Source of the DNA: an uncultured Pelagibacteraceae bacterium
Lineage (GTDB): Bacteria > Pseudomonadota > Alphaproteobacteria > Pelagibacterales > Pelagibacteraceae
Assembly (NCBI GenBank): GCA_902546085.1
Contig: CACCIO010000002.1
Coordinates: forward strand, 35,996 to 99,995
Direction: 5' to 3'
Length of the DNA stretch: 64,000 bases
Below the pieces are notes generated by a model. The model saw only the letters and a program-made list of their open reading frames with translations. It ran no database searches and had not been told where the DNA came from. The position numbers and the translations under genes are program-made. Of this stretch, positions 1 to 9,900 are shown piece after piece. Each line of letters begins with the position of its first letter. Position 1 is the stretch's first letter.

Positions 1-199
1 AAAACTTTGCGATATATTTCATAGCAGCCAATGGTATCCAGTTATCATTCTGTTTTTGAGCAATATATAGTAAAGCCATCACTGCGCTTTGCTGTTTGCC
101 TTCAGGATATTTTAAAACTATTTTATTAGCTTCTTCCATAGAGGAAGAACTAAACTCAAAAGTTTCAGGTTGATCTTTTGCAGGTCTTCTTAAACTCAT
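1..199 (-). CDS. nuoE: NADH-quinone oxidoreductase subunit E (partial, cut by window edge)
   Basis: This is the N-terminal 66 residues of the 24-kDa [2Fe-2S] subunit of complex I, which relays electrons near the NADH site. The start reads MSLRRPAK, and [31 protein letters not shown] and GWIP-like (here DNWIP) segments match the usual NuoE start. The cluster cysteines lie beyond the window. The ATG overlaps the nuoD stop as ATGA, so the two genes are translationally coupled in the order nuoA-B-C-D-E. It is partial only because of the window boundary. Family call is by eye and by position after nuoD. Confidence 0.9.
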   Translation of the reverse strand, partial: MSLRRPAKDQPETFEFSSSSMEEANKIVLKYPEGKQQSAVMALLYIAQKQNDNWIPLAAMKYIAKF

Positions 200-1371
200 C
201 TGTCTACCTCACCGAAAACTATATCTAATGAGCCCAATACTGCTGGTACATCAGCTAACATATGTCCTTTAATTAAATAGTCCATTGATTGAAGATGTGA
301 AAATCCAGGAGCTCTAATTTTACATTTGTAAGGTTTATTTGATCCGTCTGAAATCAAATAAACACCAAATTCTCCTTTTGGAGCCTCTACTGCTGTATAG
401 ATTTCATCTTTAGGAACTCTATAACCCTCTGTAAAAAGTTTAAAATGATGAATAAGTGCTTCCATTGATTGTTTAATCTCTTTTTTGGATGGTGGGCTTA
501 TCTTGCCATCTAAAGATTTTATTGGACCTTTTTCCATTTTAGAAAGGCACTGCTTAATTATCGATACACTCTCTTTCATTTCTTCTATTCTGCATAAATA
601 ACGGTCATAACAGTCTCCATTTTTTCCAACTGGTATTTTAAAATCTAATTGTTTATAGCAATCATATGGTTGAGATTTTCTCAAATCCCATGGAACTCCA
701 GAACCTCTGATCATTACGCCTGAAAAAGAGTAATCTAGAGCATCCTGTTTGGTAACAACTCCTATATCTACATTTCTTTGTTTAAAAATTCTGTTATCTG
801 TTAATAAACTTTCTAAATCATTAATTATTTTTGGAAATGTCTCACAAAATTCACCTATATCTTCTTCCAAACCTTGGGGTAAATCTTGATGTACACCACC
901 TGCTCTAAAATAATTTGCATGAAGTCTTGAACCAGAAACTCTCTCATAAAAACCCATTAATTTTTCTCTTTCCTCAAAACCCCATAGAGTTGGAGTTAGA
1001 GCACCAACATCCATAGCTTGTGTAGTCACGTTTAATATATGGCTTAAAATTCTTCCTATCTCACAAAATATTACTCTTATATATTGAGCTCTGATTGGGA
1101 CATCTATTTTAAGTATTTTTTCAGTTGCTAAAGCAAAGGCATGTTCTTGGTTCATTGGAGCAACATAATCAAGACGATCAAAGTAAGGAACAGCTTGCAT
1201 ATAAGTTTTGTTTTCAATTAGTTTTTCTGTGCCTCTGTGTAATAATCCAATGTGTGGATCTGCTTTTTCAACAATTTCTCCATCTAATTCTAAAATTAAT
1301 CTTAACACACCGTGAGCAGCAGGGTGCTGAGGGCCAAAGTTTAAATTAAGGTTTTTAATTTTTTTTGTCAT
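196..1371 (-). CDS. nuoD: NADH-quinone oxidoreductase subunit D (49 kDa)
   Basis: NuoD is the peripheral-arm subunit of complex I that forms the quinone pocket together with NuoB. The product is about 391 aa, the usual size. It opens with [21 protein letters not shown], whose [11 protein letters not shown] signature is diagnostic, followed by [19 protein letters not shown] and [15 protein letters not shown] segments; it ends in ...VFGEVDR, the canonical NuoD terminus. A longer reading frame extends 26 codons upstream, but that extension lies inside nuoC and lacks family similarity, so I place the start at 1371. The gene overlaps the end of nuoC by 17 nt and the start of nuoE by 4 nt. Confidence 0.96.
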   Translation of the reverse strand: MTKKIKNLNLNFGPQHPAAHGVLRLILELDGEIVEKADPHIGLLHRGTEKLIENKTYMQAVPYFDRLDYVAPMNQEHAFALATEKILKIDVPIRAQYIRVIFCEIGRILSHILNVTTQAMDVGALTPTLWGFEEREKLMGFYERVSGSRLHANYFRAGGVHQDLPQGLEEDIGEFCETFPKIINDLESLLTDNRIFKQRNVDIGVVTKQDALDYSFSGVMIRGSGVPWDLRKSQPYDCYKQLDFKIPVGKNGDCYDRYLCRIEEMKESVSIIKQCLSKMEKGPIKSLDGKISPPSKKEIKQSMEALIHHFKLFTEGYRVPKDEIYTAVEAPKGEFGVYLISDGSNKPYKCKIRAPGFSHLQSMDYLIKGHMLADVPAVLGSLDIVFGEVDR

Positions 1372-1960
1372 TATTATCCAATTCTTCTTTAATATATTTA
1401 GTGCCTTCCCATGGGCTTTCGTAATCGAAGTTTCTGAAGTTTTGTTCAAGTTTGACTGGCTCGCTTACTACTTTTTTTTGATCTTCACTGTATCTAACCT
1501 CTGTATGTCCTGTTAAAGGAAAATCTTTTCTTAGAGGATGACCCTCAAAACCATAATCAGTTAGTATTCTTCTTAAATCTGGGTGATCTTTAAAAGAAAC
1601 ACCGTACATATCAAAGACTTCTCTTTCCATCCAGTTAGCTCCTGGAAAAATACTAGTTATGGATGGTATGATTTCATTTTCTGCAATTGTATATTTTAAA
1701 ATTAATCTTTGATTAAATTCATGGCTTAAAAATAAATATACTACTTCAAATCTTTGATGATTTTCTGGATAATCAGTAACTGTGATATCAATAAGTTGTC
1801 TAAATTTAGTGTCATTGTTTGTTTTTAAAAACAAAACCACATCAATAAGATCATCTTTGTCTGTTTCAAGATAAATCTGATTATGTTTAATCTCAGTTCT
1901 ATTAATTTTAGTTGTCAATTCCGAGTTAATTTTTTTTTCTAGATCAATTAAATTTTTCAT
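1355..1960 (-). CDS. nuoC: NADH-quinone oxidoreductase subunit C (30 kDa)
   Basis: NuoC is a structural subunit of the complex I hydrophilic arm, next to NuoD. The 201-aa product carries the family signature around residues 110-150, with [45 protein letters not shown] sequence (key elements: ERE-x-D-x-x[18 protein letters not shown]). It lies 2 nt after nuoB and runs into nuoD, so it belongs to one nuo transcript. NuoC is a separate protein here, not fused to NuoD as in enterobacteria. Confidence 0.96.
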   Translation of the reverse strand: MKNLIDLEKKINSELTTKINRTEIKHNQIYLETDKDDLIDVVLFLKTNNDTKFRQLIDITVTDYPENHQRFEVVYLFLSHEFNQRLILKYTIAENEIIPSITSIFPGANWMEREVFDMYGVSFKDHPDLRRILTDYGFEGHPLRKDFPLTGHTEVRYSEDQKKVVSEPVKLEQNFRNFDYESPWEGTKYIKEELDNNDKKN

Positions 1961-1962
1961 AA

Positions 1963-2478
1963 CTATCTGGTTATAGAACCCTTGTTTCTAATTTTTTTTT
2001 GAAGTTGTAAAATTCCATAAAGCAATGCTTCTGCAGATGGAGGACATCCAGGCACAAAAACGTCAACTGGAACTATTCTATCGCACCCTCTAACTACAGA
2101 ATAAGAATAATGATAATACCCTCCACCATTTGCACAACTTCCCATTGAGATTACATATCTTGGTTCTGGCATTTGGTCGTAAACTTTTCTTAAAGCAGGT
2201 GCCATTTTGTTAGTCAAAGTACCTGCTACAATCATTACATCTGATTGTCGTGGGGAAGCTCTTGGTGCAGCACCAAATCTTTCAAGATCATATCTTGGCA
2301 TCGATGTTTGCATCATTTCAACAGCACAACATGCTAATCCAAATGTCATCCAATGAAGTGATCCTGCTCTTGACCAATTTATTAAATTATCTAGAGAAGT
2401 TGTAATAAACCCATTTTTACTAAAATCGTCTGCAAGTTGTTTAAATTCTTCAGGAACCTGATCTATTTTATTTTGCAT
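1963..2478 (-). CDS. nuoB: NADH-quinone oxidoreductase subunit B (N2 cluster)
   Basis: NuoB holds the terminal [4Fe-4S] cluster N2, which passes electrons to quinone. The 171-aa product has all four expected ligands: the adjacent pair C50-C51 in [11 protein letters not shown]115 in MGSCANGGG and C145 in VPGCPPSAE. The RYDLERFG and [11 protein letters not shown] motifs are also present. It sits 12 nt downstream of nuoA and 2 nt upstream of nuoC. Nothing is missing or unusual. Confidence 0.97.
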   Translation of the reverse strand: MQNKIDQVPEEFKQLADDFSKNGFITTSLDNLINWSRAGSLHWMTFGLACCAVEMMQTSMPRYDLERFGAAPRASPRQSDVMIVAGTLTNKMAPALRKVYDQMPEPRYVISMGSCANGGGYYHYSYSVVRGCDRIVPVDVFVPGCPPSAEALLYGILQLQKKIRNKGSITR

Positions 2479-2490
2479 TGTAATTAAATT

Positions 2491-2859
2491 TTATTCCCAG
2501 TCTAAAGCACCTTTTTTCCACTCATAAATAAAACCAATTGTTAATATGAAGAGGAAAATCATCATTGATGAAAAACCCAATAAACCGATATTTCCAAGAG
2601 AAATTGCCCATGGAAAAAGAAAAGCAATTTCTAAATCAAAAATAATAAATAATATTGCTACCAAATAAAATCTTACATCAAACTCCATCCTTGAATCTTC
2701 AAATGGTTCAAATCCACATTCGTAGGCAGAAAGCTTTTCAGGATCTGGTCTTTTTGGTGAAACAATAAAATTAACTAACACAAAAGCACAACTTAGTCCT
2801 AATGCTAGAATCAAAAAAATTATAATAGGTAAGTAGTTTTGTAAAAAATCAGATAACAT
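2491..2859 (-). CDS. nuoA: NADH-quinone oxidoreductase subunit A
   Basis: NuoA is a small membrane subunit of complex I near the quinone chamber. The 122-aa product has three transmembrane segments (about residues 10-32, 64-84 and 90-112). The conserved loop reads [28 protein letters not shown] sequence, with the invariant YECG and RFY elements, and it is followed by [16 protein letters not shown], a strong NuoA signature. It is the first gene of the nuo operon. The roughly 150-nt leader upstream holds a 12-nt direct repeat, described separately. Confidence 0.96.
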   Translation of the reverse strand: MLSDFLQNYLPIIIFLILALGLSCAFVLVNFIVSPKRPDPEKLSAYECGFEPFEDSRMEFDVRFYLVAILFIIFDLEIAFLFPWAISLGNIGLLGFSSMMIFLFILTIGFIYEWKKGALDWE

Positions 2860-2930
2860 TGAGGTCTATATAGCACTTTTTTTTTGTTCTTGAAGCGCTC
2901 ATACGTCACATTTTATTGAAAAAAAAAACC

Positions 2931-2982
2931 AACAATTTCAATAACTTATATTGGATAACCTAAAAAAGCTAACAATTTCAAT
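2931..2982. repeat. 12-nt direct repeat in the nuoA leader
   Basis: The sequence AACAATTTCAAT occurs at 2931-2942 and again at 2971-2982, a spacing of exactly 40 nt, about four helical turns. It lies between tRNA-Asp and nuoA, where the nuo promoter should be. On the nuo strand it reads ATTGAAATTGTT twice. It could be a pair of regulator sites or a promoter duplication. In DNA this AT-rich a chance 12-mer repeat is not excluded. Confidence 0.4.
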
Positions 2983-3015
2983 GTATTAGACAATTAGTTG
3001 TGATTTTGTAAAAAG

Positions 3016-3092
3016 TGGCGGGAGTGAAGGGACTCGAACCCTCGACCTATCGCGTGACAGGCGATCGCTCTAACCAACTGAGCTACACCCCC
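3016..3092 (-). tRNA. tRNA-Asp (anticodon GTC)
   Basis: The minus strand folds as a full 77-nt tRNA. The acceptor stem is GGGGGTG/CACTCCC with one G-U pair. The D-arm reads AGCTCAGTTGGTTAGAGC, the anticodon loop is CTGTCAC with GTC at the centre, and the T-arm has GGTTCGAGTCC. A genomically encoded CCA ends it. It precedes nuoA and follows tRNA-Val by 12 nt on the same strand, so the two are probably co-transcribed. Confidence 0.97.
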
Positions 3093-3104
3093 ACTTTTGA
3101 TTCT

Positions 3105-3180
3105 TGGTGGGCAGTATAGGACTCGAACCTATGACCCCCTCGGTGTAAACGAGATGCTCTACCAACTGAGCTAACCGCCC
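3105..3180 (-). tRNA. tRNA-Val (anticodon TAC)
   Basis: A complete 76-nt cloverleaf lies on the minus strand. It begins GGGCGGTTAGCTCAGTTGG, has the anticodon loop TTTACAC with TAC, a T-arm AGGTTCGAGTCCT and an encoded CCA. It is 12 nt upstream of tRNA-Asp on the same strand. The TAC anticodon would read GUA and, with wobble modification, other GUN codons. Confidence 0.97.
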
Positions 3181-3260
3181 ATAACCAAAAAGTAACGTGA
3201 TTTATATCTTTTAGATCAATAACGTCAAGATTTATTAATTACAATAAAATAGGGTAAAAA

Positions 3261-3380
3261 TTAAAATCCACCCCTCCAATTTGTCTTATTTTCAAAACTA
3301 TCTTTCTCCTGTTTTGAAATAGGTCTAAATAAATAAATTACTAAAAATATAATTACTAAAAAAATTGCAAATAGTTCCAT
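3261..3380 (-). CDS. Putative 39-aa single-span membrane peptide
   Basis: A short frame starts at ATG 3380 and encodes MELFAIFLVIIFLVIYLFRP followed by a polar tail ending NWRGGF. Residues 3-18 form one strongly hydrophobic helix and the remainder is charged. It lies 17 nt after the lon stop on the same strand, so it could be the tail gene of the lon transcript. I do not recognise a family. Its clean single-helix design and tight fit between lon and the tRNAs argue for a real small gene, but there is no direct proof. Confidence 0.5.
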   Translation of the reverse strand: MELFAIFLVIIFLVIYLFRPISKQEKDSFENKTNWRGGF

Positions 3381-3397
3381 TTTATATATTTTGTTTA

Positions 3398-5776
3398 TTA
3401 CTGAATACTAGCTTGAGATTTGTCATCTTTTTTCGATATATCAACCTCAACATATTCAGTTGGTTTTAATTCCTTTGTTAAAGCTATCTTAATTACCTGG
3501 TCAGCGTGTTCAACAGGAGTAATTTTAATATCATCCAGTATTTTTTTTGGCATATCCACAAGATCTTTTTCATTTTCTTTTGGAATTAAGACTTCTTTAA
3601 TCCCTGCTCTATGTGCTGCTAACAATTTTTCTTTTAATCCACCAATTTGTAAGACCTGACCCGTCAAAGTGACTTCTCCTGTCATAGCTAAGTCTTTTCT
3701 AACTGGAATGTTTGTAATAGAAGACACAATAGACGTAACCATTCCCACTCCAGCAGATGGACCATCTTTAGGTGTAGCACCTTCAGGAACGTGTATATGA
3801 AAATCTTTCTTTTCAAATACAGGGGGAATAATTCCATATTCTAAACATTTAGATCTCACAAATGATTTTGCAGCTTTTACAGACTCTTGCATCACATCTC
3901 CAAGCTTACCTGTAATTTGCATTCTACCTTTACCGGGCATTGTGACTGTTTCAATTTTAAGAATCTCTCCGCCATACTCTGTCCAAGCTAGACCAACAAC
4001 AATACCTACTTTATTATCAGCTTCAAGTTCTCCAAAATTAAATTTTGCAACACCAAGAAAATCAGACAAATTTTTCTTATTAACACTGACTTCCTTTTCT
4101 TCTCCAGCAACAATTTTCTTAACAACTTTTCGAGCTATTTTAGAAATTTCTCTTTCTAAATTTCTTACACCAGACTCTTTAGTGTAGCCTCTTATTACTT
4201 CTTTAATTATGTCATCACTTAAATTCATTTCTTTCTCTTTAACACCATTGTCTTTAATCTGTTTAGGCAGTAAATATTTATTAGCAATATTAATTTTTTC
4301 ATCCTCCGTATAACCCGCAAGTCTAATAACTTCCATTCTGTCTAATAAGGGTGGTAGTATATTTAATGTATTTGCAGTTGTAACAAACATTACATCTGAG
4401 AGATCATAATCTACTTCTAAATAATGATCATTAAAAGTCGTGTTTTGTTCAGGGTCTAATGCCTCCAATAAAGCAGAGGAAGGATCTCCTCTATAATCAT
4501 TTCCTATTTTATCAATCTCATCCAATAAAATTAAAGGGTTCTTTGTTCCAGCTTTTTTCATCATTTGAATAATTTTACCAGGAAGCGAACCAATATAGGT
4601 TCTTCTGTGTCCTCTAATTTCAGCCTCATCCCTCATGCCTCCAACCGACATTCTTACAAATTCTCTATTTGTAGCTTTAGCTATCGACTTTCCTAATGAA
4701 GTTTTACCTACACCTGGAGGTCCAACTAAACATAAAATTGGCCCTTTAATCTTTTCCATTCTTTTTTGAACTGCAAGAAATTCTACTATTCGTTCTTTAA
4801 TTTTTTCTAAACCAAAGTGGTCTTTGTCTAAAGTATTTTGTGCCTTTGCCAAATCAATATCAACTTCACTTTTTTTGTGCCACGGAAGTTCTATCATCCA
4901 ATCTAAATAATTTCTTACTACAGTAGCCTCAGCTGACATAGGGCTCATATTTTTTAATTTTTTTAATTCCTGAAGACATTTTTTTTCTACATCTTTTGGC
5001 ATCTTTGCTTTTGTTATCGCTTTGTTGAGACTCGTTGTTTCATCTTTACCGTCTTCAATTTCACCAAGTTCTTTTTGAATAGCTTTTAACTGCTCATTAA
5101 GATAATACTCCCTTTGAGTTTTTTCCATTTGAGTTTTTACTCTCCCTCTTATCCTTTTTTCTACACCAATAATACTTGTCTCATTCTCCATTATTTTAAT
5201 AATTGCGTTTAGTCTTTTCTTAACGTCAACAGTTTCAAATATTTGTTGTTTTTCAGAAATAGTAGCTGTTATATGAGATGCAATATTATCAGCTATTTGA
5301 GAAGGGTCTTTTAATTGCTTTATTGTATTAATAGTTTCGCTTGAGATTTTTTTATTTATTGAGGTTAGTTTTTCTAATCTTCTTAGAGCCGTAGCAGCTA
5401 GTGGAAATAAATCTTCATCTTTTGTTAAAACATCATTGTAGTAAGAATAGTCACAAGTAATAAATTTTTCATTATCCTTAAAGTCTAAGATTTTTACTCT
5501 TTTTATACCTTCTACTAAAACTTTTACTGTACCATCTGGTAATTTTAATAATTGCAAAATACTTCCTTCACATCCATACATAAACACATCTGTTTTCTTT
5601 GGGTCATCAATTTCTGAATTTTTTTGAGTAACTAAAATAATTTTTTTATCTTTTTTCATTACCTCATTAAGTGCTGTGATAGACTTGTCTCTTCCAACAA
5701 ATAAAGGAATAACCATACTTGGGAAGACCACAATATCTCTTAATGGTAATAATGGTAATGATATTTTTACGTCCAT
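3398..5776 (-). CDS. lon: ATP-dependent endopeptidase Lon
   Basis: Lon is a cytoplasmic AAA+ protease that degrades misfolded and regulatory proteins. The 792-aa product has the full order: N-terminal LON substrate domain (LPLLPLRDIVVFPSMVIPLF at about 6-25), AAA+ module with Walker A GPPGVGKTS and Walker B LILLDEIDKI, and a C-terminal S16 protease domain. The catalytic dyad is visible: S674 in PKDGPSAGVG and K717 in GGLKEKLLA, spaced 43 residues apart as in E. coli. It lies downstream of clpX in the same direction, forming a tig-clpP-clpX-lon block, an arrangement familiar from other proteobacteria. Confidence 0.98.
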   Translation of the reverse strand: MDVKISLPLLPLRDIVVFPSMVIPLFVGRDKSITALNEVMKKDKKIILVTQKNSEIDDPKKTDVFMYGCEGSILQLLKLPDGTVKVLVEGIKRVKILDFKDNEKFITCDYSYYNDVLTKDEDLFPLAATALRRLEKLTSINKKISSETINTIKQLKDPSQIADNIASHITATISEKQQIFETVDVKKRLNAIIKIMENETSIIGVEKRIRGRVKTQMEKTQREYYLNEQLKAIQKELGEIEDGKDETTSLNKAITKAKMPKDVEKKCLQELKKLKNMSPMSAEATVVRNYLDWMIELPWHKKSEVDIDLAKAQNTLDKDHFGLEKIKERIVEFLAVQKRMEKIKGPILCLVGPPGVGKTSLGKSIAKATNREFVRMSVGGMRDEAEIRGHRRTYIGSLPGKIIQMMKKAGTKNPLILLDEIDKIGNDYRGDPSSALLEALDPEQNTTFNDHYLEVDYDLSDVMFVTTANTLNILPPLLDRMEVIRLAGYTEDEKINIANKYLLPKQIKDNGVKEKEMNLSDDIIKEVIRGYTKESGVRNLEREISKIARKVVKKIVAGEEKEVSVNKKNLSDFLGVAKFNFGELEADNKVGIVVGLAWTEYGGEILKIETVTMPGKGRMQITGKLGDVMQESVKAAKSFVRSKCLEYGIIPPVFEKKDFHIHVPEGATPKDGPSAGVGMVTSIVSSITNIPVRKDLAMTGEVTLTGQVLQIGGLKEKLLAAHRAGIKEVLIPKENEKDLVDMPKKILDDIKITPVEHADQVIKIALTKELKPTEYVEVDISKKDDKSQASIQ

Positions 5777-5836
5777 AGCAATAATATGGATATTATATTT
5801 TATATTGCAATAGATATTTATTACTTATTAAGGATA

Positions 5837-7105
5837 TTAAGCCGCTGTGGTCTTATTTGACTTAGATTTATTGTCACCTTTAGAATGAACTAAGATTGGT
5901 TGAGACTGTCCTTTTGCTACACCTGCATCAACAATAACTTCTTCGATATTATCTTGACTCGGAAGATCATACATTGTTTTTAACAAAATATTTTCTAGAA
6001 TAGACCTCAAACCTCTTGCTCCAGTTTTTTTACTAATTGCTTTTTGTGCTATTTCTTTTAAGGCATTTTCCTTAAAAGTAAGTTTTGCACCATCCAATTT
6101 AAATAATTCTTGATATTGTTTTGTTAAAGAATTTTTTGGTTCTTGTAATATTTTTATTAATGATTTTTCATCCAAATCTTCAAGTGTTGCTATCATTGGA
6201 AGTCTTCCAATAAATTCTGGAATCAATCCAAATTTTAATAAATCCTCAGGTTCTAATCCCTTCATCCATTCACCAGTTTTTTTCTCTTGAGTATTTTTTA
6301 CATTTGCACCAAAACCAATTGAAGTTCCTTTATCCCTTTGAGATATTATTTTATCAAGACCTGCAAAGGCACCACCACAAATAAATAAAATATTTGTAGT
6401 ATCTACTTGTAAAAATTCTTGTTGTGGGTGTTTTCTACCACCTTGCGGCGGAACACTAGCGACTGTTCCCTCCATTATTTTAAGAAGAGCTTGCTGAACT
6501 CCTTCTCCAGATACATCTCTTGTAATTGATGGGTTTTCAGATTTTCTACTTATTTTATCAACCTCATCGATATAAACTATACCTCTTTGAGCTTTTTCAA
6601 CATTATAGTCAGATGCTTGTAACAATTTTAGAATAATATTTTCAACATCCTCTCCAACATAACCTGCTTCAGTTAAAGTAGTTGCATCAGCCATTGTAAA
6701 TGGAACATCTAGAATTCTAGCAAGAGTTTGTGCGAGCAATGTTTTTCCACAACCAGTAGGACCCACTAAAAGTATATTAGATTTTGATAGCTCCACATTT
6801 TTACTTGTTTTGCTCTCATAATTTAATCTTTTGTAATGATTATGCACTGCAACAGATAACACTTTCTTTGCATGAGCTTGACCAATTACATAGTCGTCTA
6901 ATACTGAACAGATTTCTTTTGGAGAAGGAAGACCATCTTGATGTTTTACAAAAGTATCTTTGCTCTCCTCTTTAATAATGTCCATACATAACTCAACACA
7001 TTCATCACATATGAAAACTGTAGGACCAGCAATCAACTTTCTTACTTCGTGTTGACTCTTGCCACAGAAAGAACAGTAAAGAATATTTTTATTATTAGTT
7101 GTCAT
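5837..7105 (-). CDS. clpX: Clp protease ATP-binding subunit ClpX
   Basis: ClpX is the AAA+ unfoldase that feeds substrates to ClpP. The 422-aa product starts with the zinc-binding domain, with C11/C14 (CSFC) and C33/C36 (CDEC). It then has Walker [12 protein letters not shown], Walker [11 protein letters not shown] and the C-terminal domain containing the ClpP-docking loop region (IGFGA). It lies 91 nt after clpP and 60 nt before lon, all on the minus strand. Length and motifs are standard. Confidence 0.98.
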   Translation of the reverse strand: MTTNNKNILYCSFCGKSQHEVRKLIAGPTVFICDECVELCMDIIKEESKDTFVKHQDGLPSPKEICSVLDDYVIGQAHAKKVLSVAVHNHYKRLNYESKTSKNVELSKSNILLVGPTGCGKTLLAQTLARILDVPFTMADATTLTEAGYVGEDVENIILKLLQASDYNVEKAQRGIVYIDEVDKISRKSENPSITRDVSGEGVQQALLKIMEGTVASVPPQGGRKHPQQEFLQVDTTNILFICGGAFAGLDKIISQRDKGTSIGFGANVKNTQEKKTGEWMKGLEPEDLLKFGLIPEFIGRLPMIATLEDLDEKSLIKILQEPKNSLTKQYQELFKLDGAKLTFKENALKEIAQKAISKKTGARGLRSILENILLKTMYDLPSQDNIEEVIVDAGVAKGQSQPILVHSKGDNKSKSNKTTAA

Positions 7106-7196
7106 TTTAATTTTTATAACGAATCAATTAAGTACTTTATTATAGAAGACTCACACTAATCAAGTTTCGAATAAGAATTGCTCAATATATTGTATA

Positions 7197-7808
7197 TTAA
7201 GATCTTTTTTCTACTACTTTATCAATAAGACCAAAAGATTGTGCGGCATCAGCTGTCATAAAGTTATCTCTTTCCAGAGCAGATTTTATTTCATCAACGC
7301 TTTTTCCAGTGTGTTTTGAATAAATTTCATTAAGCCTTTTCTTTAAAGATAAAACCTCATTAGCGTGAATTTCAATATCAGTTGCCTGACCTTGAAAACC
7401 TGCTGATGGTTGGTGAACCATTATTCTTGAATTTGGTAATGAAAATCTTTTTCCTTTTGTGCCGGCTGCAAGTAGAAAAGAACCCATAGAGGCTGCTTGA
7501 CCGATACATAAAGTAGAAATATCTGGTTTCACATACTGCATGGTATCATAAATACCAAGACCGGCAGTAACCAAACCACCTGGGCTATTTATATATAAAT
7601 AAATTTCTTTTTTTGGATCTTCTGCCTCTAAAAATAATAGTTGAGCGGTAACTAAAGAAGCAACATTATCATTAATCTGACCTGTTAAAAAAATAATTCT
7701 TTCTTTTAACAGTCTTGAATAAATATCATAGGCTCTTTCACCTTTGCTAGATTGTTCAACAACCATTGGTACAAGATTGCTCATATATTCTGATAATTTT
7801 GTTGTCAT
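7197..7808 (-). CDS. clpP: ATP-dependent Clp protease proteolytic subunit
   Basis: ClpP is the tetradecameric serine protease partner of ClpX. The 203-aa product has the catalytic serine at S107 (GQAASMGSF), histidine at H132 ([10 protein letters not shown]) and the aspartate region [15 protein letters not shown] at about 72-78 is the conserved oligomer/active-site strand. It lies 32 nt downstream of tig and shares its orientation. Complete and typical. Confidence 0.98.
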   Translation of the reverse strand: MTTKLSEYMSNLVPMVVEQSSKGERAYDIYSRLLKERIIFLTGQINDNVASLVTAQLLFLEAEDPKKEIYLYINSPGGLVTAGLGIYDTMQYVKPDISTLCIGQAASMGSFLLAAGTKGKRFSLPNSRIMVHQPSAGFQGQATDIEIHANEVLSLKKRLNEIYSKHTGKSVDEIKSALERDNFMTADAAQSFGLIDKVVEKRS

Positions 7809-7840
7809 AAGTTGATTCGTTCTACTTATACAACTTGAGA

Positions 7841-9271
7841 TTACTTTTTGCTAACTTTTTTTGTCTTTTTTGCTGCTGGCTTTGATTTTGCCTTTTTAGT
7901 TGTTGGTTTTTTTTCTTTGGCAGATGTTGTGAGTGATTTTTTCTTAGTTTCTTTTTTTTCTTCTCCATGGCTATGATCATGATCATGTGCTTCTTTTAAA
8001 ATCTTTTCAGCTTCTTCTTTTGCAATTTCTTTCTTATTTGCTTTACCTTTTTCCTTTATTAAATTTAAAATTTTCTCTTCATATACAGTTCCTCTTAGAC
8101 TCGCTAATGCAGATGGGTTTTTTTGATAAAAATCCATAACCATTTTTTCTTGTCCAGGCATCATTCTTAATTGTTTTTGAACTTCAGCCTGAACCTCTTG
8201 CTCTGTTACTTTAATTTGATTTTTTTCACCAAACTCATTTAAAATTAATCCAGCTTTAATTCTAGTTTTTGCTTTTTCTTCAAAATTTTTTTTATTTTTT
8301 TTTGTTTCTTCCTCTGACATGCCTTGAGATAAAATTTTTACTTCTTCTTCAATCAAATTTTCTGGCAATTCTTCTACTTTAATTTTTTCTATTTCTTTTA
8401 AAATTTGGTTTTTTGATAATTGATCTAAAGAATTTTTATATTCATCATTGATTTGTTTTGAAATTAATGTTTTTAAATCTTTTAAATCTTTTGCGCCTAA
8501 ATTTTTTGCGAAATCATCATCAATTTTAACTTCTTCTGATTGTTTAACACTTAAAATTTTACAATTAAATTTAGCTTTTTTATTTACTAATTCTTTTTCT
8601 GGAAAATTTTCTGGTAAAGTTGCTTCTACTATTTTTTCATCATCTTTTTTTACACCAATCAATTGTTCGTCAAAGCCTTTTAAGAATAAATCTTTACCTA
8701 AAGTTAACTGAGTATTTTTTCCTTCACTTCCTTTAAAATCTTTACCATCAACTGTTGCTTTATAGTCTAAAGAGACTAAATCACCTTTTTTAGCTTTTGT
8801 ATCAGCGCTTACTTCTTTAAAATTTGGTTGGTTTTTAGCTATTTCTTTAATTCTTTTCTCTGTTTCACTCTCATCGATTTTTACAGTGTATTCATCAAAT
8901 TTAATATTTTCTAAAGATTTAATTTCTACTTTTGGTAACTCTGTTACTGACAAAACATACTCTAGATCTTTGTCTTCACCGTATGTCTTTAAGTCTAGCT
9001 TTGGTTGACCTGCTGGTTTGATTTTTTTTTCTTCTAATGCTTTAGTTGAAGTTTCTTTTAAAACTTTATCTAAAACTTCTCCAAAAACTGCTTTACCAAA
9101 TTGTCTTTTTAATATTTCTTTTGGGACTTTGCCTGGTCTAAATCCTTTAAGATTTACGCTTCCTTTGATCTCTTCATATTTTTCATCCATATAAGAGTTC
9201 ATTGTCTCTTTATCGATAAAAACTTTAATATCTTTATTTAGTCCTTTTTTATTTTCTACTGTAACTTTCAT
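7841..9271 (-). CDS. tig: Trigger factor (peptidyl-prolyl isomerase chaperone) with a His/Lys-rich tail
   Basis: Trigger factor binds the ribosome exit tunnel and shields nascent chains. The 476-aa product has the N-terminal ribosome-binding motif as [16 protein letters not shown] (about 45-60), an FKBP-type domain from about residue 150 ([16 protein letters not shown]) and a helical C-terminal domain. The end is unusual: after about residue 430 there is a [12 protein letters not shown] stretch and then about 35 residues made almost only of Lys, Ala, Thr and Ser. A similar lysine-rich extension is not part of the core family. The tail might bind metal, RNA or ribosomes; that is inference. Confidence 0.96.
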   Translation of the reverse strand: MKVTVENKKGLNKDIKVFIDKETMNSYMDEKYEEIKGSVNLKGFRPGKVPKEILKRQFGKAVFGEVLDKVLKETSTKALEEKKIKPAGQPKLDLKTYGEDKDLEYVLSVTELPKVEIKSLENIKFDEYTVKIDESETEKRIKEIAKNQPNFKEVSADTKAKKGDLVSLDYKATVDGKDFKGSEGKNTQLTLGKDLFLKGFDEQLIGVKKDDEKIVEATLPENFPEKELVNKKAKFNCKILSVKQSEEVKIDDDFAKNLGAKDLKDLKTLISKQINDEYKNSLDQLSKNQILKEIEKIKVEELPENLIEEEVKILSQGMSEEETKKNKKNFEEKAKTRIKAGLILNEFGEKNQIKVTEQEVQAEVQKQLRMMPGQEKMVMDFYQKNPSALASLRGTVYEEKILNLIKEKGKANKKEIAKEEAEKILKEAHDHDHSHGEEKKETKKKSLTTSAKEKKPTTKKAKSKPAAKKTKKVSKK

Positions 9272-9281
9272 AGTATTTTAA

Positions 9282-9366
9282 TGGTAGGGCGAAAAGGACT
9301 CGAACCTTCACATGTTGCCATATTGGTTCCTAAGACCAACGCGTCTACCAATTCCGCCATCGCCCC
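9282..9366 (-). tRNA. tRNA-Leu (anticodon TAG)
   Basis: An 85-nt class II tRNA lies on the minus strand. The acceptor stem is GGGGCGA/TCGCCCT with a terminal G-U pair, and the D-arm is TGGCGGAATTGGTAGACGC. The anticodon loop CTTAGGA gives TAG. A long variable arm typical of leucine tRNA is present, followed by GGTTCGAGTCC and an encoded CCA. It lies 10 nt upstream of the trigger factor start, so it probably shares a promoter with tig. Confidence 0.97.
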
Positions 9367-9467
9367 ACAAATTACGGAGTTTTATATATTATTGAAACTA
9401 TTTGTCCAATGACAATTGTTAAAAAATTATCTATTTGTTAAATATAGTTTATATTAATTTATAAAAA

Positions 9468-9719
9468 ATGATAATTTCACCTTGCATAAGCATATGTAAA
9501 ACCGACCCATCAACAGGCTATTGTTATGGTTGTGGAAGAAGTAATGAAGAAAAAAAACTTTGGAAGCTAGAGGAAACAACTGATGATTGGAAAAAAGAAA
9601 ATATAATTGAAATTGAAAAAAGACTTACTGGTTGGCAGCTTGAAAGTTTTAAAGAATCTTATTCTTATAAAATCAAGAATGGCATGTCACTTTTCAAGAA
9701 AAACCTAACAAAAGAGTAA
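9468..9719 (+). CDS. DUF1289 family small cysteine-rich protein
   Basis: The 83-aa product begins MIISPCISICKTDPSTGYCY and has C6, C10, C19 and C22. This SPCISxCxxDPxTGxCxGCGR pattern defines DUF1289, a family predicted to bind an Fe-S cluster or zinc. The remainder is charged (residues 25-83). Molecular function is unknown. It heads a plus-strand run with the 57-aa ORF at 9727 and the secreted protein at 9887. Confidence 0.9.
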   Translation: MIISPCISICKTDPSTGYCYGCGRSNEEKKLWKLEETTDDWKKENIIEIEKRLTGWQLESFKESYSYKIKNGMSLFKKNLTKE

Positions 9720-9726
9720 TATAAAT

Positions 9727-9900
9727 ATGAGTAAAGTTAAAATTGTAAGTATTATCTATGCTATAGGAATAATAATTGGTGCTTTATTCTTTGAGGTTTG
9801 GGGGGCAGATACCACACCTTTAAAAACATTGTCTGTATTTGCATGGACAGTAATCTTTATCATTGCTTTATTTTTTGTAGATAAAAATGAGAGAAAATAA
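9727..9900 (+). CDS. 57-aa two-helix membrane protein, unknown
   Basis: An ATG-started frame encodes MSKVKIVSIIYAIGIIIGAL and continues with FFEVWGADTTPLKTLSVFAW and a second hydrophobic helix ending FFVDKNERK. Two transmembrane spans (about 6-24 and 34-51) flank a short polar loop. It begins 7 nt after the DUF1289 stop and its last 14 nt overlap the next gene, so all three look co-transcribed. The dense overlap and clean topology support a real gene. Family not recognised. Confidence 0.7.
   Translation: MSKVKIVSIIYAIGIIIGALFFEVWGADTTPLKTLSVFAWTVIFIIALFFVDKNERK

Noticed and set aside
1125..1349. Plus-strand open frame of 74 codons
   Set aside because: It lies wholly inside nuoD on the other strand, has unlikely composition and no start context; it is a shadow.
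3942..4187. Plus-strand open frame of 81 codons inside lon
   Set aside because: Antisense to a highly conserved gene with no family likeness; a shadow produced by the codon use of lon.
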